Origin: an uncultured Lachnospiraceae bacterium
GTDB lineage: Bacteria; Bacillota; Clostridia; Lachnospirales; Lachnospiraceae
Assembly (NCBI GenBank): GCA_947176965.1
Contig: CAMWSU010000016.1
Coordinates: 1 to 43,056 of the forward strand
Length of the DNA: 43,056 nt
Direction: 5' to 3'
This document shows, in pieces, positions 7,524-16,182 of this stretch. The position numbers and the translations under genes are program-made. Position 1 is the stretch's first letter, and every line of letters begins with the position of its first letter. The notes under the pieces were generated by a model. That model saw only the letters and a program-made list of their open reading frames with translations. It ran no database searches and had not been told where the DNA came from.

Positions 7524-8576
7524 TTAACAGCCGCTGCCGTTTCCCCCTGCTACCTCTCCCTGCTTCTTTCCCCTGCGGCACGCGATACCTGCCGCAATGC
7601 AGACCGCACCAACCGTTATGAATCCGATCATTGTAACTAGAATGATCGTATCGTCGCGATTCTGCGGGCTCGACCAGTCGATCAGATTCCCCCGCGTGAT
7701 GGCCCGCACGAGAGAAGGGGCATACATGGTGCCTTTCGGCAATATGATCTGCGTGATCACATCGTTTATGGTTCCGTAGAAGCACCCGAAGATTACAAGA
7801 ATCATCCCCGCTTTCGTGAGCGGATGGCACTTTGCATACCGCGCCGTCACAAAGATCGCCCACGGAAGCAGCAGGCACCATGACGTGATCAAAAGCGCAT
7901 TATGCCAGTAATACGCACCGCCACCGTAAAATCCGCATACGATGATGATACCGTAAAGCCACAGCGTATCCCACAGCATCACGATCATTCCTTTCTGATG
8001 ACAGAACGGCTCCGGAAGCGGTGTCTGTCTTACGATAAACGGTAAAAAAATCACGGACAGACCGAAAACCACGGGTACTGCCGCCACAAAAAACCAACGC
8101 CCCCGCGTGTAAATACAGCAGGTGAGCAGCAGCACCAACAGGGCTCCCGTAAAACTGAGGATTGTTTTGGAAAAACGGCGGCCATTTGCAAGCATCGGCA
8201 CCACTGTGATGCTCGCGACAACGAGCAGCGCCGTCAACACGATAAAAAACCAGTCAAGCGCATGTCCTGTCGCCAGATTGCAGATAAAGCACACGATCAC
8301 CGGAATCATCAGGATTCCCGACGTGATCATGCCCGCTGTCACGGCAGCGCGCTTTTCTTTTTTTCTGTGATGCTCTAATACGTCACCTGCTTCCTGTTTC
8401 AGCAGGCGCTCTACACTGCCGTCCTCCATCTGTTTGGACAGCCGCGTACACTCGCCGCATTCCTGCAAATGCTCCTCCACGATGCGGCGGCTTTCCTCGC
8501 CGCACACATGATCACGATAAAGAGGCAGTAAATCCCGCACCAGACCGCATGGATATTTTTTATCATTCATTTTCAT
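7524..8576 (-). CDS. Membrane anti-sigma factor with N-terminal zinc-finger domain
   Basis: A 350-residue protein encoded directly after, and overlapping by 14 nt, the ECF sigma gene. The first ~45 residues hold the ZAS/zf-HC2 signature H-x3-C-x2-C (HLQECGEC), which in this family binds the sigma factor and holds it at the membrane. Residues about 80-340 contain some seven or eight hydrophobic helices. A polar Gly/Lys-rich tail (CRRGKKQGEVAGGNG) ends the protein, and its coding sequence was partly copied to 5883-5940. The start overlaps the sigma stop, with AAAGGGTGA just upstream; an in-frame ATG two codons later (8570) is possible. The signal that releases the sigma factor is not evident. 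Confidence 0.87.
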   Translation of the reverse strand: MKMNDKKYPCGLVRDLLPLYRDHVCGEESRRIVEEHLQECGECTRLSKQMEDGSVERLLKQEAGDVLEHHRKKEKRAAVTAGMITSGILMIPVIVCFICNLATGHALDWFFIVLTALLVVASITVVPMLANGRRFSKTILSFTGALLVLLLTCCIYTRGRWFFVAAVPVVFGLSVIFLPFIVRQTPLPEPFCHQKGMIVMLWDTLWLYGIIIVCGFYGGGAYYWHNALLITSWCLLLPWAIFVTARYAKCHPLTKAGMILVIFGCFYGTINDVITQIILPKGTMYAPSLVRAITRGNLIDWSSPQNRDDTIILVTMIGFITVGAVCIAAGIACRRGKKQGEVAGGNGSGC

Positions 8577-9045
8577 TCACCCTTTCCTGTAGCTTACATT
8601 TTGCACGGTGATAAGTTACTCTTGCCCAATTCTCCGTTTTTCCGAAGATCATACCAATCTTCGCAAAAGACAATTCCCCAAATACACGAAGTTGAAAAAC
8701 CTCTTTGTACGGCTCCTCCATTTCGTGCAGAACCTGATGAATACGAAGCGTTAGAACCTCTTCCTCCGCTTTATGTTCCACGCCCTCCGCCGCCGGCAGC
8801 TCCTCTTCCGTTAATTCCGTCCGAAAACGGGACTGCCTTTTTAACTCGTTATACGCCGTGTTCTTCGCGATCGCGCAGAGCCATGTGAACTGACCGGACT
8901 TTCCGTTAAATTCAGACAGACCGCGCAACGCCTGATAAAAAGTCTGCTGTGTGATCTCCTCCGCCAAATGCGCGCTTTTTACAATTGTCATGACATAGGA
9001 ATACACACTCATATAATAGGTCTGATACAGTCCGTCAAAATCCAC
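8563..9045 (-). CDS. ECF-family RNA polymerase sigma factor
   Basis: Extracytoplasmic-function sigma-70 factor of 160 residues. Region 2 (about 3-70) includes the -10 recognition segment AEEITQQTFYQALRG; region 4 (about 105-155) has the helix-turn-helix ELSFAKIGMIFGKTENWARVTYHRAK. I place the start at GTG 9045 because AGGTGA lies 5 nt upstream. The longer frame from GTG 9087 would begin upstream of the -10 of an ECF-type promoter and has no ribosome site. It is cotranscribed with the anti-sigma gene and probably controls its own promoter. Size and the short linker between regions are normal for the family. Confidence 0.9.
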   Translation of the reverse strand: MDFDGLYQTYYMSVYSYVMTIVKSAHLAEEITQQTFYQALRGLSEFNGKSGQFTWLCAIAKNTAYNELKRQSRFRTELTEEELPAAEGVEHKAEEEVLTLRIHQVLHEMEEPYKEVFQLRVFGELSFAKIGMIFGKTENWARVTYHRAKCKLQERVNENE

Positions 9046-9068
9046 GTTTATCACCTCGCTCTCATGGG

Positions 9069-9097
9069 TTAGACAATCAAAGCGCACTTTCGTTACA
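9069..9097 (-). promoter_or_regulatory. ECF-type autoregulatory promoter
   Basis: Minus strand TGTAAC (9097-9092), a 17-nt spacer and GTCTAA (9074-9069). The AAC-containing -35 and GTC-containing -10 are the usual look of ECF promoters and lie 24 bp before the sigma start, so the sigma factor probably drives its own operon. Confidence 0.6.
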
Positions 9098-9185
9098 AAA
9101 AAATTTAATTTTTTTATTTTCCATGTAAATTTTTGTCTGTACCCATGCCTTTATCATAATTCCAAACGAAGAACTTCACAATCAC

Positions 9186-9219
9186 GAAAAAGCCCACCGG
9201 ATATACCGGTGGGTTTTAA
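9186..9219 (-). terminator. Terminator of the trp operon
   Basis: Perfect stem CCCACCGG/CCGGTGGG with a short loop, followed by CTTTTT on the minus strand, about 60 bp past the trpA stop. The other strand has TTTTAA, so it may also act weakly in reverse. Confidence 0.9.
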
Positions 9220-9275
9220 GATTCAATAACACCATTTTTCTTCCTGCTGTCTAAGCCTATGGACCGCCGCCAAAA

Positions 9276-10052
9276 TCAAATATCCCTCAGCGCATCCTTC
9301 ATTTTTTTGACGTATTCATAGACATGTTCGCCTGCTGCCTCTTTGTACTGCGCAATCATCTTTACGATGGCACTTCCCACGATCGCGCCGTCCGATTTCC
9401 CCGCCATTTCCGCTGCCTGCTCGGGCGTACTGATGCCGAAGCCGACCGCGCACGGCACCTTCGTCACCTCGCGGACGCTGTCTGCCATTTTCCCAATGTC
9501 GGTCGTGATCTCGCTTCGCACGCCCGTAACGCCCTTCGAGGAAATGAGATAAATGTACCCCGTCGCCTCGCGCGCGATCATCTGAATCCGCTCCTCGGAA
9601 GTCGGCGCGATCAGCGAAATGATGTCCACATCATAGCCCGCCGCCACGTCGGATAATTCTTTTTTCTCCTCATACGGTAAGTCCGGGCAGATGATCCCGT
9701 CCACGCCAAGCTCCCTGCAGCGCGCAAGGAACGCGTCGTAGCCATAATGAAATACGGGATTCAGATACGTCAAAAAAACAATCGGTATCTGCGTCTGCTC
9801 CCGCACCTGCCGCACGATCTCAAACACGCCGTCCGTCGTGATACCCGCTTTTAAGGCGCGGACATTCGCGTTCTGAATGACCTCCCCCTCAGCGGTCGGG
9901 TCGGAAAACGGAATGCCGATCTCGATCAGGTCCGCACCCGCCCGCACCATCTCCAAAATGAACTCCACGGTTTTATCCGCAGTCGGATCTCCCGCCGTCA
10001 GAAACGGGATAAATGCCTTTCCGTTTGCAAATGCCTGTGCGATCTTACTCAT
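9276..10052 (-). CDS. trpA: Tryptophan synthase alpha chain
   Basis: Cleaves indole-3-glycerol phosphate to indole, which passes to the beta chain; cytoplasmic TIM barrel, 258 residues. The family signature [19 protein letters not shown] near residues 46-64 contains the catalytic Glu and Asp, and the phosphate-binding loop GFGIST and following region are present. The ATG at 10052 overlaps the trpB stop by 8 nt (ATGAGTAA), with a GGGGGGTGG ribosome site, so synthesis is coupled to trpB. The frame is open 36 nt further upstream, but that part lies inside trpB. Last gene before the operon terminator. Confidence 0.97.
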   Translation of the reverse strand: MSKIAQAFANGKAFIPFLTAGDPTADKTVEFILEMVRAGADLIEIGIPFSDPTAEGEVIQNANVRALKAGITTDGVFEIVRQVREQTQIPIVFLTYLNPVFHYGYDAFLARCRELGVDGIICPDLPYEEKKELSDVAAGYDVDIISLIAPTSEERIQMIAREATGYIYLISSKGVTGVRSEITTDIGKMADSVREVTKVPCAVGFGISTPEQAAEMAGKSDGAIVGSAIVKMIAQYKEAAGEHVYEYVKKMKDALRDI

Positions 10053-11229
10053 GAATATCCACCCCCCTGTATCTTGCGATCGCCGCAACGTCCTTGTCTC
10101 CGCGTCCCGAAAGACAGATCACGATGCAGTCGTCCTTATCATAATCTTTTGCGATCTTTCTTACATGCGCAACGGCATGCGCACTCTCAATGGCACAGAT
10201 AATCCCTTCCGTCCGCGCCAGATACTCAAATGCATCCACCGCCTCATCGTCCGTTACCGGAACATACTGCGCCCTGCCGCTGTCATGCAGATATGCGTGC
10301 TCGGGTCCGATGCCCGGATAGTCTAACCCCGCCGATATGGAATAAACCGGCGCGATCTGCCCCTGCTCATTTTGGCAAAAAAGAGATTTCATCCCATGGA
10401 AGACACCGAGCGAGCCCTTTGCGATCGTCGCGGCATGCAGCTCGGTATCCACGCCTTTGCCCGCCGCTTCACAGCCGATCAGCTTCACCTCTTTGTCTTC
10501 GATAAAAGGATGAAACATACCCATCGAATTGCTGCCGCCGCCCACACACGCAACGACCGCCGCCGGAAGTTTTCCCTCACGTGCAAGCATCTGCTCTTTT
10601 GTTTCTTTTCCGATAACGCTTTGAAAATCCCGCACCATCATCGGGAACGGATGGGGTCCCATCACGGAACCGAGTACATAATGCGTATCCTCCATGCGCG
10701 CGCTCCACTCCATCATCGCCGCATTGACGGCATCCTTTAACGTCATTGTCCCGGTCGTCACGGCATGAACCTTTGCTCCTAAAAGCTCCATGCGATATAC
10801 ATTGAGCGCCTGTCTGATCGTGTCCTCTTTTCCCATGAACACCTCGCACTCTAAGCCAAGCAATGCCGCCGCCGTCGCCGTCGCCACGCCGTGCTGTCCC
10901 GCGCCCGTCTCTGCGATCACGCGCGTCTTGCCCATTTTTTTTGCCATCAACACCTGCCCCAAAACGTTATTGATCTTGTGTGAGCCGGTATGGTTTAAGT
11001 CCTCACGCTTTAAGTAGATCTTTGCGCCGCCCAAGTCCTCCGTCATCCGTTCCGCATAGTAGAGCAGCGACGGGCGTCCCGCGTAATTACGCATCAGCTC
11101 ATCCAGCTCTGCCTGGAATGCGGCATCGTTTTTATAAAATTCATATTGTTCTTCCAAATGAATGATCTCGTTCATCAGCGTCTCGCCGATATACTGACCG
11201 CCATAGATTCCGTATCTTCCTTTACTCAT
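10045..11229 (-). CDS. trpB: Tryptophan synthase beta chain
   Basis: PLP enzyme joining indole and L-serine to make tryptophan; 394 residues, the usual length of the TrpB1 type that works with TrpA. It shows the PLP-lysine segment [14 protein letters not shown] (about residues 75-90), the GAGQHG region and the phosphate-binding GGGSN loop near 225-230. The ribosome site AAAGGAAACGG precedes ATG 11229. The 129 bp between trpC and trpB, where trpF often sits, is noncoding and contains a GCCGAT/ATCGGC-type inverted repeat. No lesions seen. Confidence 0.97.
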   Translation of the reverse strand: MSKGRYGIYGGQYIGETLMNEIIHLEEQYEFYKNDAAFQAELDELMRNYAGRPSLLYYAERMTEDLGGAKIYLKREDLNHTGSHKINNVLGQVLMAKKMGKTRVIAETGAGQHGVATATAAALLGLECEVFMGKEDTIRQALNVYRMELLGAKVHAVTTGTMTLKDAVNAAMMEWSARMEDTHYVLGSVMGPHPFPMMVRDFQSVIGKETKEQMLAREGKLPAAVVACVGGGSNSMGMFHPFIEDKEVKLIGCEAAGKGVDTELHAATIAKGSLGVFHGMKSLFCQNEQGQIAPVYSISAGLDYPGIGPEHAYLHDSGRAQYVPVTDDEAVDAFEYLARTEGIICAIESAHAVAHVRKIAKDYDKDDCIVICLSGRGDKDVAAIARYRGVDIHE

Positions 11230-11358
11230 GTTTCACCGTTTCCTTTCTGCCTGTGCCGCACATCGCTAACCGCAGCCGTTCTGCCCTGCCGATGTTTCGG
11301 CATGCCGATGTCCCGGCATATCGTTCGCTTTCGCCGGCATTTTCCGTCGTGCCGCATC

Positions 11359-12141
11359 TCACATGCCCGCGCGCAGCTCTGCAATCGCCTTTCTCTTATC
11401 CGGGCTTCTCATCAACATTTCCCCGATCAGCACCGCGTCCGTTCCGTTTTCCCGAAGTGCCTGAATATCCACCGCCGTCTTCATCCCGCTTTCGGAAACA
11501 AAAATGACATCCTGCGGGATCATCGGACGAATTCGTATGGAATTGGAAATGTCCACCGTAAAATCCTTGAGGTTCCGATTATTGACGCCGATGATCTTCG
11601 CACCAATCTGAAGCGCGCGGCGCGCCTCCTCCTCGTCATGCACTTCCACAAGCGCCGAAAGTCCAAGCGATGCTGCCAGCGCGTGATAGCGGTTCAGCTC
11701 GTCGTCATTTAGGATGGCGCAGATCAACAGTACCGCGCTTGCGCCAAGCACCTTCGCCTCATAGATCATGTACTCGTCCACCGTAAAGTCTTTGCGCAGC
11801 ACCGGAATGTTCACCGTCTGCGCGATTTCCCTTAAATACTCGTTGCTCCCCTGAAAATAAAACGGTTCCGTCAGCACGGATATCGCCGCCGCACCCGCCT
11901 GCTCATATTCCCGTGCGATCTCCGTATAAGGAAAATGTTCCGCAATCAAGCCCTTCGACGGGGATGCTTTTTTCACTTCGCAGATAAATTGAAGTTCTTC
12001 CCCCCGCAATGCCTTCGCAAACGGAAATCCCGTGTCCGCAGGAAGCTGCTGCGCCTGCTCTTTCAGCCTTTCAAGCGGCAGTTCTTTTTTACACTGTGCG
12101 ATCCGCTCCCTCGTCCGTTCCGCAATTTCATCTAAAATCAT
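11359..12141 (-). CDS. trpC: Indole-3-glycerol phosphate synthase
   Basis: Closes the indole ring from CdRP; TIM barrel of 260 residues with the diagnostic EVKKASPSKG motif near residues 55-64, LRKDF near 115 and GVNNRNL near 190. The length matches the monofunctional enzyme, so no fused TrpF (phosphoribosylanthranilate isomerase) domain is present. ATG 12141 is preceded by GAGGGCAAAACG. It lies 79 bp after trpD in the operon. Confidence 0.97.
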   Translation of the reverse strand: MILDEIAERTRERIAQCKKELPLERLKEQAQQLPADTGFPFAKALRGEELQFICEVKKASPSKGLIAEHFPYTEIAREYEQAGAAAISVLTEPFYFQGSNEYLREIAQTVNIPVLRKDFTVDEYMIYEAKVLGASAVLLICAILNDDELNRYHALAASLGLSALVEVHDEEEARRALQIGAKIIGVNNRNLKDFTVDISNSIRIRPMIPQDVIFVSESGMKTAVDIQALRENGTDAVLIGEMLMRSPDKRKAIAELRAGM

Positions 12142-12220
12142 CGTTTTGCCCTCACTTTATTTCCCGCATGCTCAGCTTCCGCCAAGCCCTTCCTCATTCC
12201 CGTTCCGTCACAAACACGCG

Positions 12221-13231
12221 CTACTCATTCGAGCGCGCCGCAAACTCCTCCAGCTTGCGGTACGCCTTCCCGCTGTCGATCATCTCGGCTGCAAGCGCAA
12301 CGCCGCCGGCCATATCCGCCGCTTTCCCGGCAACAAACAATCCCGCACCCGCATTCATCAGAACCGCGCCGCGCTTTGCGCCCGTTTCCGTGCCGTCTAA
12401 GATTGCGCGTGTGATCGCCGCATTTTCCGCGGGTGTTCCGCCTAAAAGCGCCTCCTTGTCACAGGTAGTAAAGCCGAACTGCTCGGGCGTGATCGTGTAA
12501 GTCTTGTAGGAATTGCCGCGTACCTCGCATACCGTCGTCGACGCCGCCATCGAGATCTCATCAAGCTTATCCTGCCCGTAGACGACAAGCGCATTTTTCA
12601 CGCCGAGATTACAGAGCACATGTGCAAGCGGCTCCACAAACGCTTCCTCATACACGCCCATCACCTGCATATTGGCGCCCGCCGGATTCGCCAGCGGCCC
12701 TAAAATATTAAAGATCGTGCGGATTCCCAGCTCCTTGCGGATGGGTCCGACATGCTTCATGGAAATATGATAATTCTGTGCAAATAAGAAACAGATACCG
12801 ATCTCCTTTAAGAGCTGCGCGCTCTTTGCCGGCGGGATCATGATATTCACGCCGAGCGCCTCTAACACGTCCGCCGCACCGCACTTACTGCTCGCCGCCC
12901 TGTTTCCGTGCTTTGCCACCGGAACTCCCGCCGCGGCGATCACAATCGCTGAAGTCGTGGAAATGTTAAAGGAATTGGAGCCGTCGCCGCCCGTTCCGAC
13001 GATCTCAAGCACATCCATGTCGTGAAGCAGTCTCGTGCAGTGGTTTCTCATTTCCTCCGCCGATCCCGTGATCTCCTCGATCGTCTCGCCCTTCATGCTG
13101 AGTGCTGTCAAATACGCGCTCTTTTGCACCTCGCTTGCCTCGCCGCTCATGATCTCGTTCATGACCGCCTTTGCCGTATCATAACCGATATCCTCTTTTT
13201 TTGCTAATTGTAAGATTGCTTCTTTAATCAT
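12221..13231 (-). CDS. trpD: Anthranilate phosphoribosyltransferase
   Basis: Transfers the phosphoribosyl group from PRPP to anthranilate; 336 residues, normal length, not fused to TrpG. The PRPP-binding segment [17 protein letters not shown] lies near residues 76-92, with the second conserved region [21 protein letters not shown] near 105-125. ATG 13231 has an AAAGGAGAACAATC ribosome site. The 131 bp between trpG and trpD holds a hairpin and a possible internal promoter. Confidence 0.97.
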   Translation of the reverse strand: MIKEAILQLAKKEDIGYDTAKAVMNEIMSGEASEVQKSAYLTALSMKGETIEEITGSAEEMRNHCTRLLHDMDVLEIVGTGGDGSNSFNISTTSAIVIAAAGVPVAKHGNRAASSKCGAADVLEALGVNIMIPPAKSAQLLKEIGICFLFAQNYHISMKHVGPIRKELGIRTIFNILGPLANPAGANMQVMGVYEEAFVEPLAHVLCNLGVKNALVVYGQDKLDEISMAASTTVCEVRGNSYKTYTITPEQFGFTTCDKEALLGGTPAENAAITRAILDGTETGAKRGAVLMNAGAGLFVAGKAADMAGGVALAAEMIDSGKAYRKLEEFAARSNE

Positions 13232-13280
13232 GATTGTTCTCCTTTCGCCTGATTGCCTTCTTATTTTTGATGTACATATT

Positions 13281-13345
13281 TTTTTATTCTAATCATCCAT
13301 GCTGTCAACACCAAAGCGAACAAGTTCGCTTAGCGAATTTGGGCG
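13281..13345 (-). promoter_or_regulatory. Hairpin and possible internal promoter between trpG and trpD
   Basis: Minus strand TTGACA (13308-13303), a 16-nt spacer and TAAAAA (13286-13281) could be an internal start for trpDCBA. Immediately upstream, AAGCGAACTTGTTCGCTT forms a hairpin, and TTCGC-TAA-GCGAA overlaps it as an alternative. A matching 18-bp palindrome occurs in the aspS leader near 41068-41085. Promoter function is tentative. Confidence 0.35.
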
Positions 13346-13362
13346 TCAGCACAAATGATTTT

Positions 13363-13935
13363 TCAATCTAAGCTTTTATATAAATTCTTTATCATTTCAA
13401 GCCCCGATTCCGTCAAGACCGACTCCGGATGAAACTGCACGCCGTAAACCGGATAACTCTTATGTTCGACCGCCATCACCTGAGCGTCGTCCGTCTGCGC
13501 CGTTATTTTCAGTTCGGGCGGGATGGTTGCGCGATCCGCGGCAAGCGAATGATAGCGCGCCACCGAGCACTCCTTCGGAAATCCGGCAAATAAAACGCTG
13601 TCCGTGTCCACGGTGACCACGCTCGTCTTCCCGTGCATCAGTTCTTTTGCATAGGTGACAGTCGCTCCGAACGCCTCACAGATGACCTGATGTCCGAGGC
13701 AGACCCCAAAGATCGGGATTTTGCCTGCAAGCTGTTTCACGACCTCCGCACAGATGCCCGCATCCGCCGGTTTTCCCGGTCCCGGTGAGAGCACGATGAG
13801 CTGCGGCGAGAGCGCCTCGATTTCCGATACGGTCATCTCGTCGTTTCGAATCACGCGGATATTTTCGCACACCGCGCCGATCAGCTGATACAGATTGTAG
13901 GAAAAGCTGTCGTAATTATCAATCAGCAATATCAT
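13363..13935 (-). CDS. trpG: Anthranilate synthase glutamine amidotransferase component
   Basis: Class I glutamine amidotransferase, 190 residues, supplying ammonia to TrpE. It begins MILLIDNYDSFSYNLYQ, with LSPGPGKPADAG (about 52-63), the nucleophile motif FGVCLGHQ (Cys near residue 80) and the C-terminal His/Glu of VQFHPES. The start is ATG 13935, with AAAGGAGGAATC upstream; the long open extension before it is an overlap with trpE in another frame. The coding sequence overlaps trpE by 17 nt, so the two subunits are coupled. It may also serve folate synthesis, as in some Firmicutes, but there is no pab gene here. Confidence 0.97.
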   Translation of the reverse strand: MILLIDNYDSFSYNLYQLIGAVCENIRVIRNDEMTVSEIEALSPQLIVLSPGPGKPADAGICAEVVKQLAGKIPIFGVCLGHQVICEAFGATVTYAKELMHGKTSVVTVDTDSVLFAGFPKECSVARYHSLAADRATIPPELKITAQTDDAQVMAVEHKSYPVYGVQFHPESVLTESGLEMIKNLYKSLD

Positions 13936-15406
13936 GATCGATTCCTCCTTTCGCCGTCTCAATCGCCTGCATGACCGCTTTCGCCTTGTTGATACACTCC
14001 TGATATTCGTTCTCGGGAACACTGTCCGCCACAATGCCCGCGCCGCTTCGGATAAACACCTTTCCGTTTTTGGCAAACGCCAGTCGGATGCCGATACAGG
14101 TATCCATATTGCCCGTAAAATCCAGATAGCCGATCGCTCCGCCGTAAATGCCGCGCTTATTATCCTCCAGCTCATTGATGATCTCACAGGCGCGCAGCTT
14201 CGGCGCGCCCGAAAGCGTCCCCGCCGGCAGGATCGCGTCCACCGCGTCAAGCGCATCCTTGTCGTCCCTCTCCATGCCGGATACGGTAGAACCGATGTGC
14301 ATGACATGGGAGTAACGCTCGATGTTCATATACTGCTCCACTTTGACACTGCCGATCTTGCTGATCTTTCCGATGTCATTCCTGCCCAGATCGACGAGCA
14401 TATTGTGCTCGGATCGTTCTTTTTCATCCGCAAGCAGTTCTTTCTCCAACGCCTCATCTTCTTCCGGCGTCGCCCCGCGCGGTCTTGTTCCTGCAAGCGG
14501 ATAGGTATAAAGCTTCCCGTCCTCCAGCTTCACAAGCGTTTCCGGCGACGCGCCCGCGATCTCGATATCGTCACTGGAAAAATAAAACATATACGGCGAC
14601 GGGTTCGTCGTCCTCAGCACGCGGTAAGCATCAAACAGGCTCCCTTCCATGTCCGCCTCCACACGGTTCGAGAGCACAACCTGAAAAATATCCCCCTCCC
14701 GGATGTGGTTCTTTGCCTGAGCCACCATCTCGCAGTATTCTTCTTTCGAAAAAAGATAACGATAATCGGATGTCAGCATAAGCGGCGCTATCTCTGCCGG
14801 CTCCCCGCCCCGCACAAGAGCGGCCATCTCCTTTAACTCGCGGATGGCACGGGGATACGCCGTTTCTAAGTCGTCCGTCTTTGCATTCACGATCAAAATG
14901 ATCTTCTGCCTGAGATTATCAAACGCGATCACCTTATCAAACAGCATCAGATCCACATCGCGGAACCCCTCGCAGTCCTTTGCGCCGAGCTTTAAGGTCG
15001 GCTCACTGTACTTGATGTAATCATAGGAAAAATATCCGACCAGTCCCCCGGTAAACGGCGGCAGTCCTTTTAGCCGCGGACTTTTGTACTGCGCTAAAAT
15101 CTCCCTGATATAAGCGCCGGGATGCGATACCTCCTCTGTCTGTATGATGCCGCTTTTGATCGTCATCTGATGATCGAGACAGGAAATTTCCAGCCGCGGT
15201 TCATATCCAAGAAAGGTATAGCGTCCCCACCTTCTCGTCTGTTCCACGCTTTCCAAAATATAACAGTGCCTGCTGACCTTTTTTAAGCTCCGAAGCACCT
15301 CGATCGGCGTTCTGCTGTCCGAATAGATCTCCATGCTGATCGGAATCGCCCGATAGTCTCCGCCCTGAACGATCCGCTCCGCCTCCTCCAGTGTGGGATA
15401 ACACAT
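13919..15406 (-). CDS. trpE: Anthranilate synthase component I
   Basis: Makes anthranilate from chorismate with ammonia from TrpG; 495 residues. The N-terminal domain has the LES-type tryptophan feedback motif (ILESVEQ near residue 50), and the C-terminal chorismate-binding domain shows LAGTRPRGATPEED, DLGRNDIGKI, HIGSTVSG and GAIGYLDFTGNMDT. Start ATG 15406 follows AAAAGGAGGAATGAAAA. It is the first gene of the operon, behind a Trp T-box, so transcription should respond to uncharged tRNA-Trp in addition to enzyme feedback. Confidence 0.97.
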   Translation of the reverse strand: MCYPTLEEAERIVQGGDYRAIPISMEIYSDSRTPIEVLRSLKKVSRHCYILESVEQTRRWGRYTFLGYEPRLEISCLDHQMTIKSGIIQTEEVSHPGAYIREILAQYKSPRLKGLPPFTGGLVGYFSYDYIKYSEPTLKLGAKDCEGFRDVDLMLFDKVIAFDNLRQKIILIVNAKTDDLETAYPRAIRELKEMAALVRGGEPAEIAPLMLTSDYRYLFSKEEYCEMVAQAKNHIREGDIFQVVLSNRVEADMEGSLFDAYRVLRTTNPSPYMFYFSSDDIEIAGASPETLVKLEDGKLYTYPLAGTRPRGATPEEDEALEKELLADEKERSEHNMLVDLGRNDIGKISKIGSVKVEQYMNIERYSHVMHIGSTVSGMERDDKDALDAVDAILPAGTLSGAPKLRACEIINELEDNKRGIYGGAIGYLDFTGNMDTCIGIRLAFAKNGKVFIRSGAGIVADSVPENEYQECINKAKAVMQAIETAKGGIDHDIAD

Positions 15407-15443
15407 TTTTCATTCCTCCTTTTCCACGCTCGCGTTGCTCGCC

Positions 15444-15504
15444 GCAAAGTATTTCCCACACGTCTGCTCGTGCAAGCACGGCAGACGTACGTGAACTACT
15501 TTGC
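15444..15504 (-). other. Extended hairpin between the T-box terminator and trpE
   Basis: GCAAAGTA (15504-15497, minus strand) pairs with TACTTTGC (15451-15444), and inside it ACGTCTGC pairs with GCAGACGT and GTGC with GCAC. No T-run follows. It lies in the transcript after the T-box terminator and 37 bp before trpE, so it is not the attenuator; it may be a stability or processing element. Confidence 0.6.
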
Positions 15505-15520
15505 TTCTCTGCTTATCGCG

Positions 15521-15870
15521 CAAAAAAAACGCCCCCGACAACAGTTGTCTGTCATCAAGGACGAGTTTATCATTTTACCCGCGGTGCCACCCTGCTATAT
15601 GCGCTCTGCGTCCGCACTGCCTTCCTGATCCGGCCATGCGCCCGCTTTGCGTCATACTCTCATTAAGAGATACCATCATATCTCCGGCTGCTAACGTAAG
15701 CCTCACGTCATAGAATACTGGGAGCCTGCGGCTCTGTTGACTATGCCCTCCGCGATCCATTTAACAGGCTGCGGTCTGACCGGATCTCAGCATCCCGGTC
15801 TCTCTGTGAGTGCAGATTCTGTTTTTATCTTCGCTTCATCGGTTTAACGTACTATTTGATTACTGTACTG
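15521..15870 (-). promoter_or_regulatory. Trp T-box riboswitch with terminator
   Basis: Leader RNA that reads tRNA-Trp charging. The conserved T-box core AGGGTGGCACCGCGG lies at 15593-15579. Stem I features include CAGAGAGACCGGGATGCTGA, and the likely specifier TGG (15759-15757, in TTAAATGGATC) fits tryptophan. The terminator runs from CGTCC at 15563 to GGGGGCG and eight T at 15529-15522. Specifier assignment is from position only. Confidence 0.93.
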
Positions 15871-15876
15871 CCATGA

Positions 15877-15905
15877 ATTATAATACCTGCTGTGAGATTT
15901 TGCAA
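15877..15905 (-). promoter_or_regulatory. trp operon promoter
   Basis: Minus strand TTGCAA (15905-15900), a 17-nt spacer and a perfect TATAAT (15882-15877), just upstream of the T-box. Confidence 0.8.
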
Positions 15906-15922
15906 GTACTATTTTACAAATT

Positions 15923-16000
15923 ATGATATAATGAGCGTTAGCGAGAAGAATGAGTTTACTCATTCGGCGAGCGGCGAATGTTGATCATGAATCGAAGATT
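15923..16000 (+). other. Palindrome tract with promoter-like boxes
   Basis: Starts with ATGATATAAT (15923-15932, an extended -10 form), then GAATGAG-TTTA-like palindrome GAATGAGTTTACTCATTC and ATCATGAATC-GAA-GATTCATGAT. The same ATGATATAAT word recurs at 16002-16011 and 16142-16151, so three extended -10 elements lie in series before the arabinofuranosidase gene. Confidence 0.5.
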
Positions 16001-16136
16001 CATGATATAATAGGCGCAAAGGAAAAACAAGCGCCGCGAAAAGCAGCAAGCTGCTCAGCATTTGTTTTTCCTGCGCCATTAACGAGCAAACGTCCGGTGA
16101 AGCCGGACATAAAGCGCGTAAGCGCGGGTTTGCGAG
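16001..16136 (+). repeat. Structured interspersed repeat, family B copy 1
   Basis: 136-bp unit in the 5' leader of the next gene. It begins with TGATATAAT, then a long stem (GGCGCA..GGAAAAACAA with TTGTTTTTCC.TGCGCC) enclosing a GCAGC/GCTGC hairpin, then a second domain closed by GCAAAC/GTTTGC around GTCCGG-TGAAG-CCGGAC and GCGCG-TAA-GCGCG. A second 136-bp copy lies at 29904-30039 on the minus strand, with paired bases changed in concert. Confidence 0.8.
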
Positions 16137-16182
16137 ATTGGATGATATAATAGAATCGAAAATTCAGCTAGGAGGATAAAAA

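Noticed and set aside
9046-9087. Upstream start for the ECF sigma factor
   Set aside because: Would lie at the -10 of the ECF promoter and lacks a ribosome site.
13936-14307. Longer N-terminus for TrpG
   Set aside because: Lies wholly within trpE in another frame; the conserved TrpG start and ribosome site are at 13935.
13934-14836. 300-codon plus-strand frame
   Set aside because: Antisense shadow of trpE; no recognisable domain or ribosome site, and composition follows the opposite strand's codon pattern.
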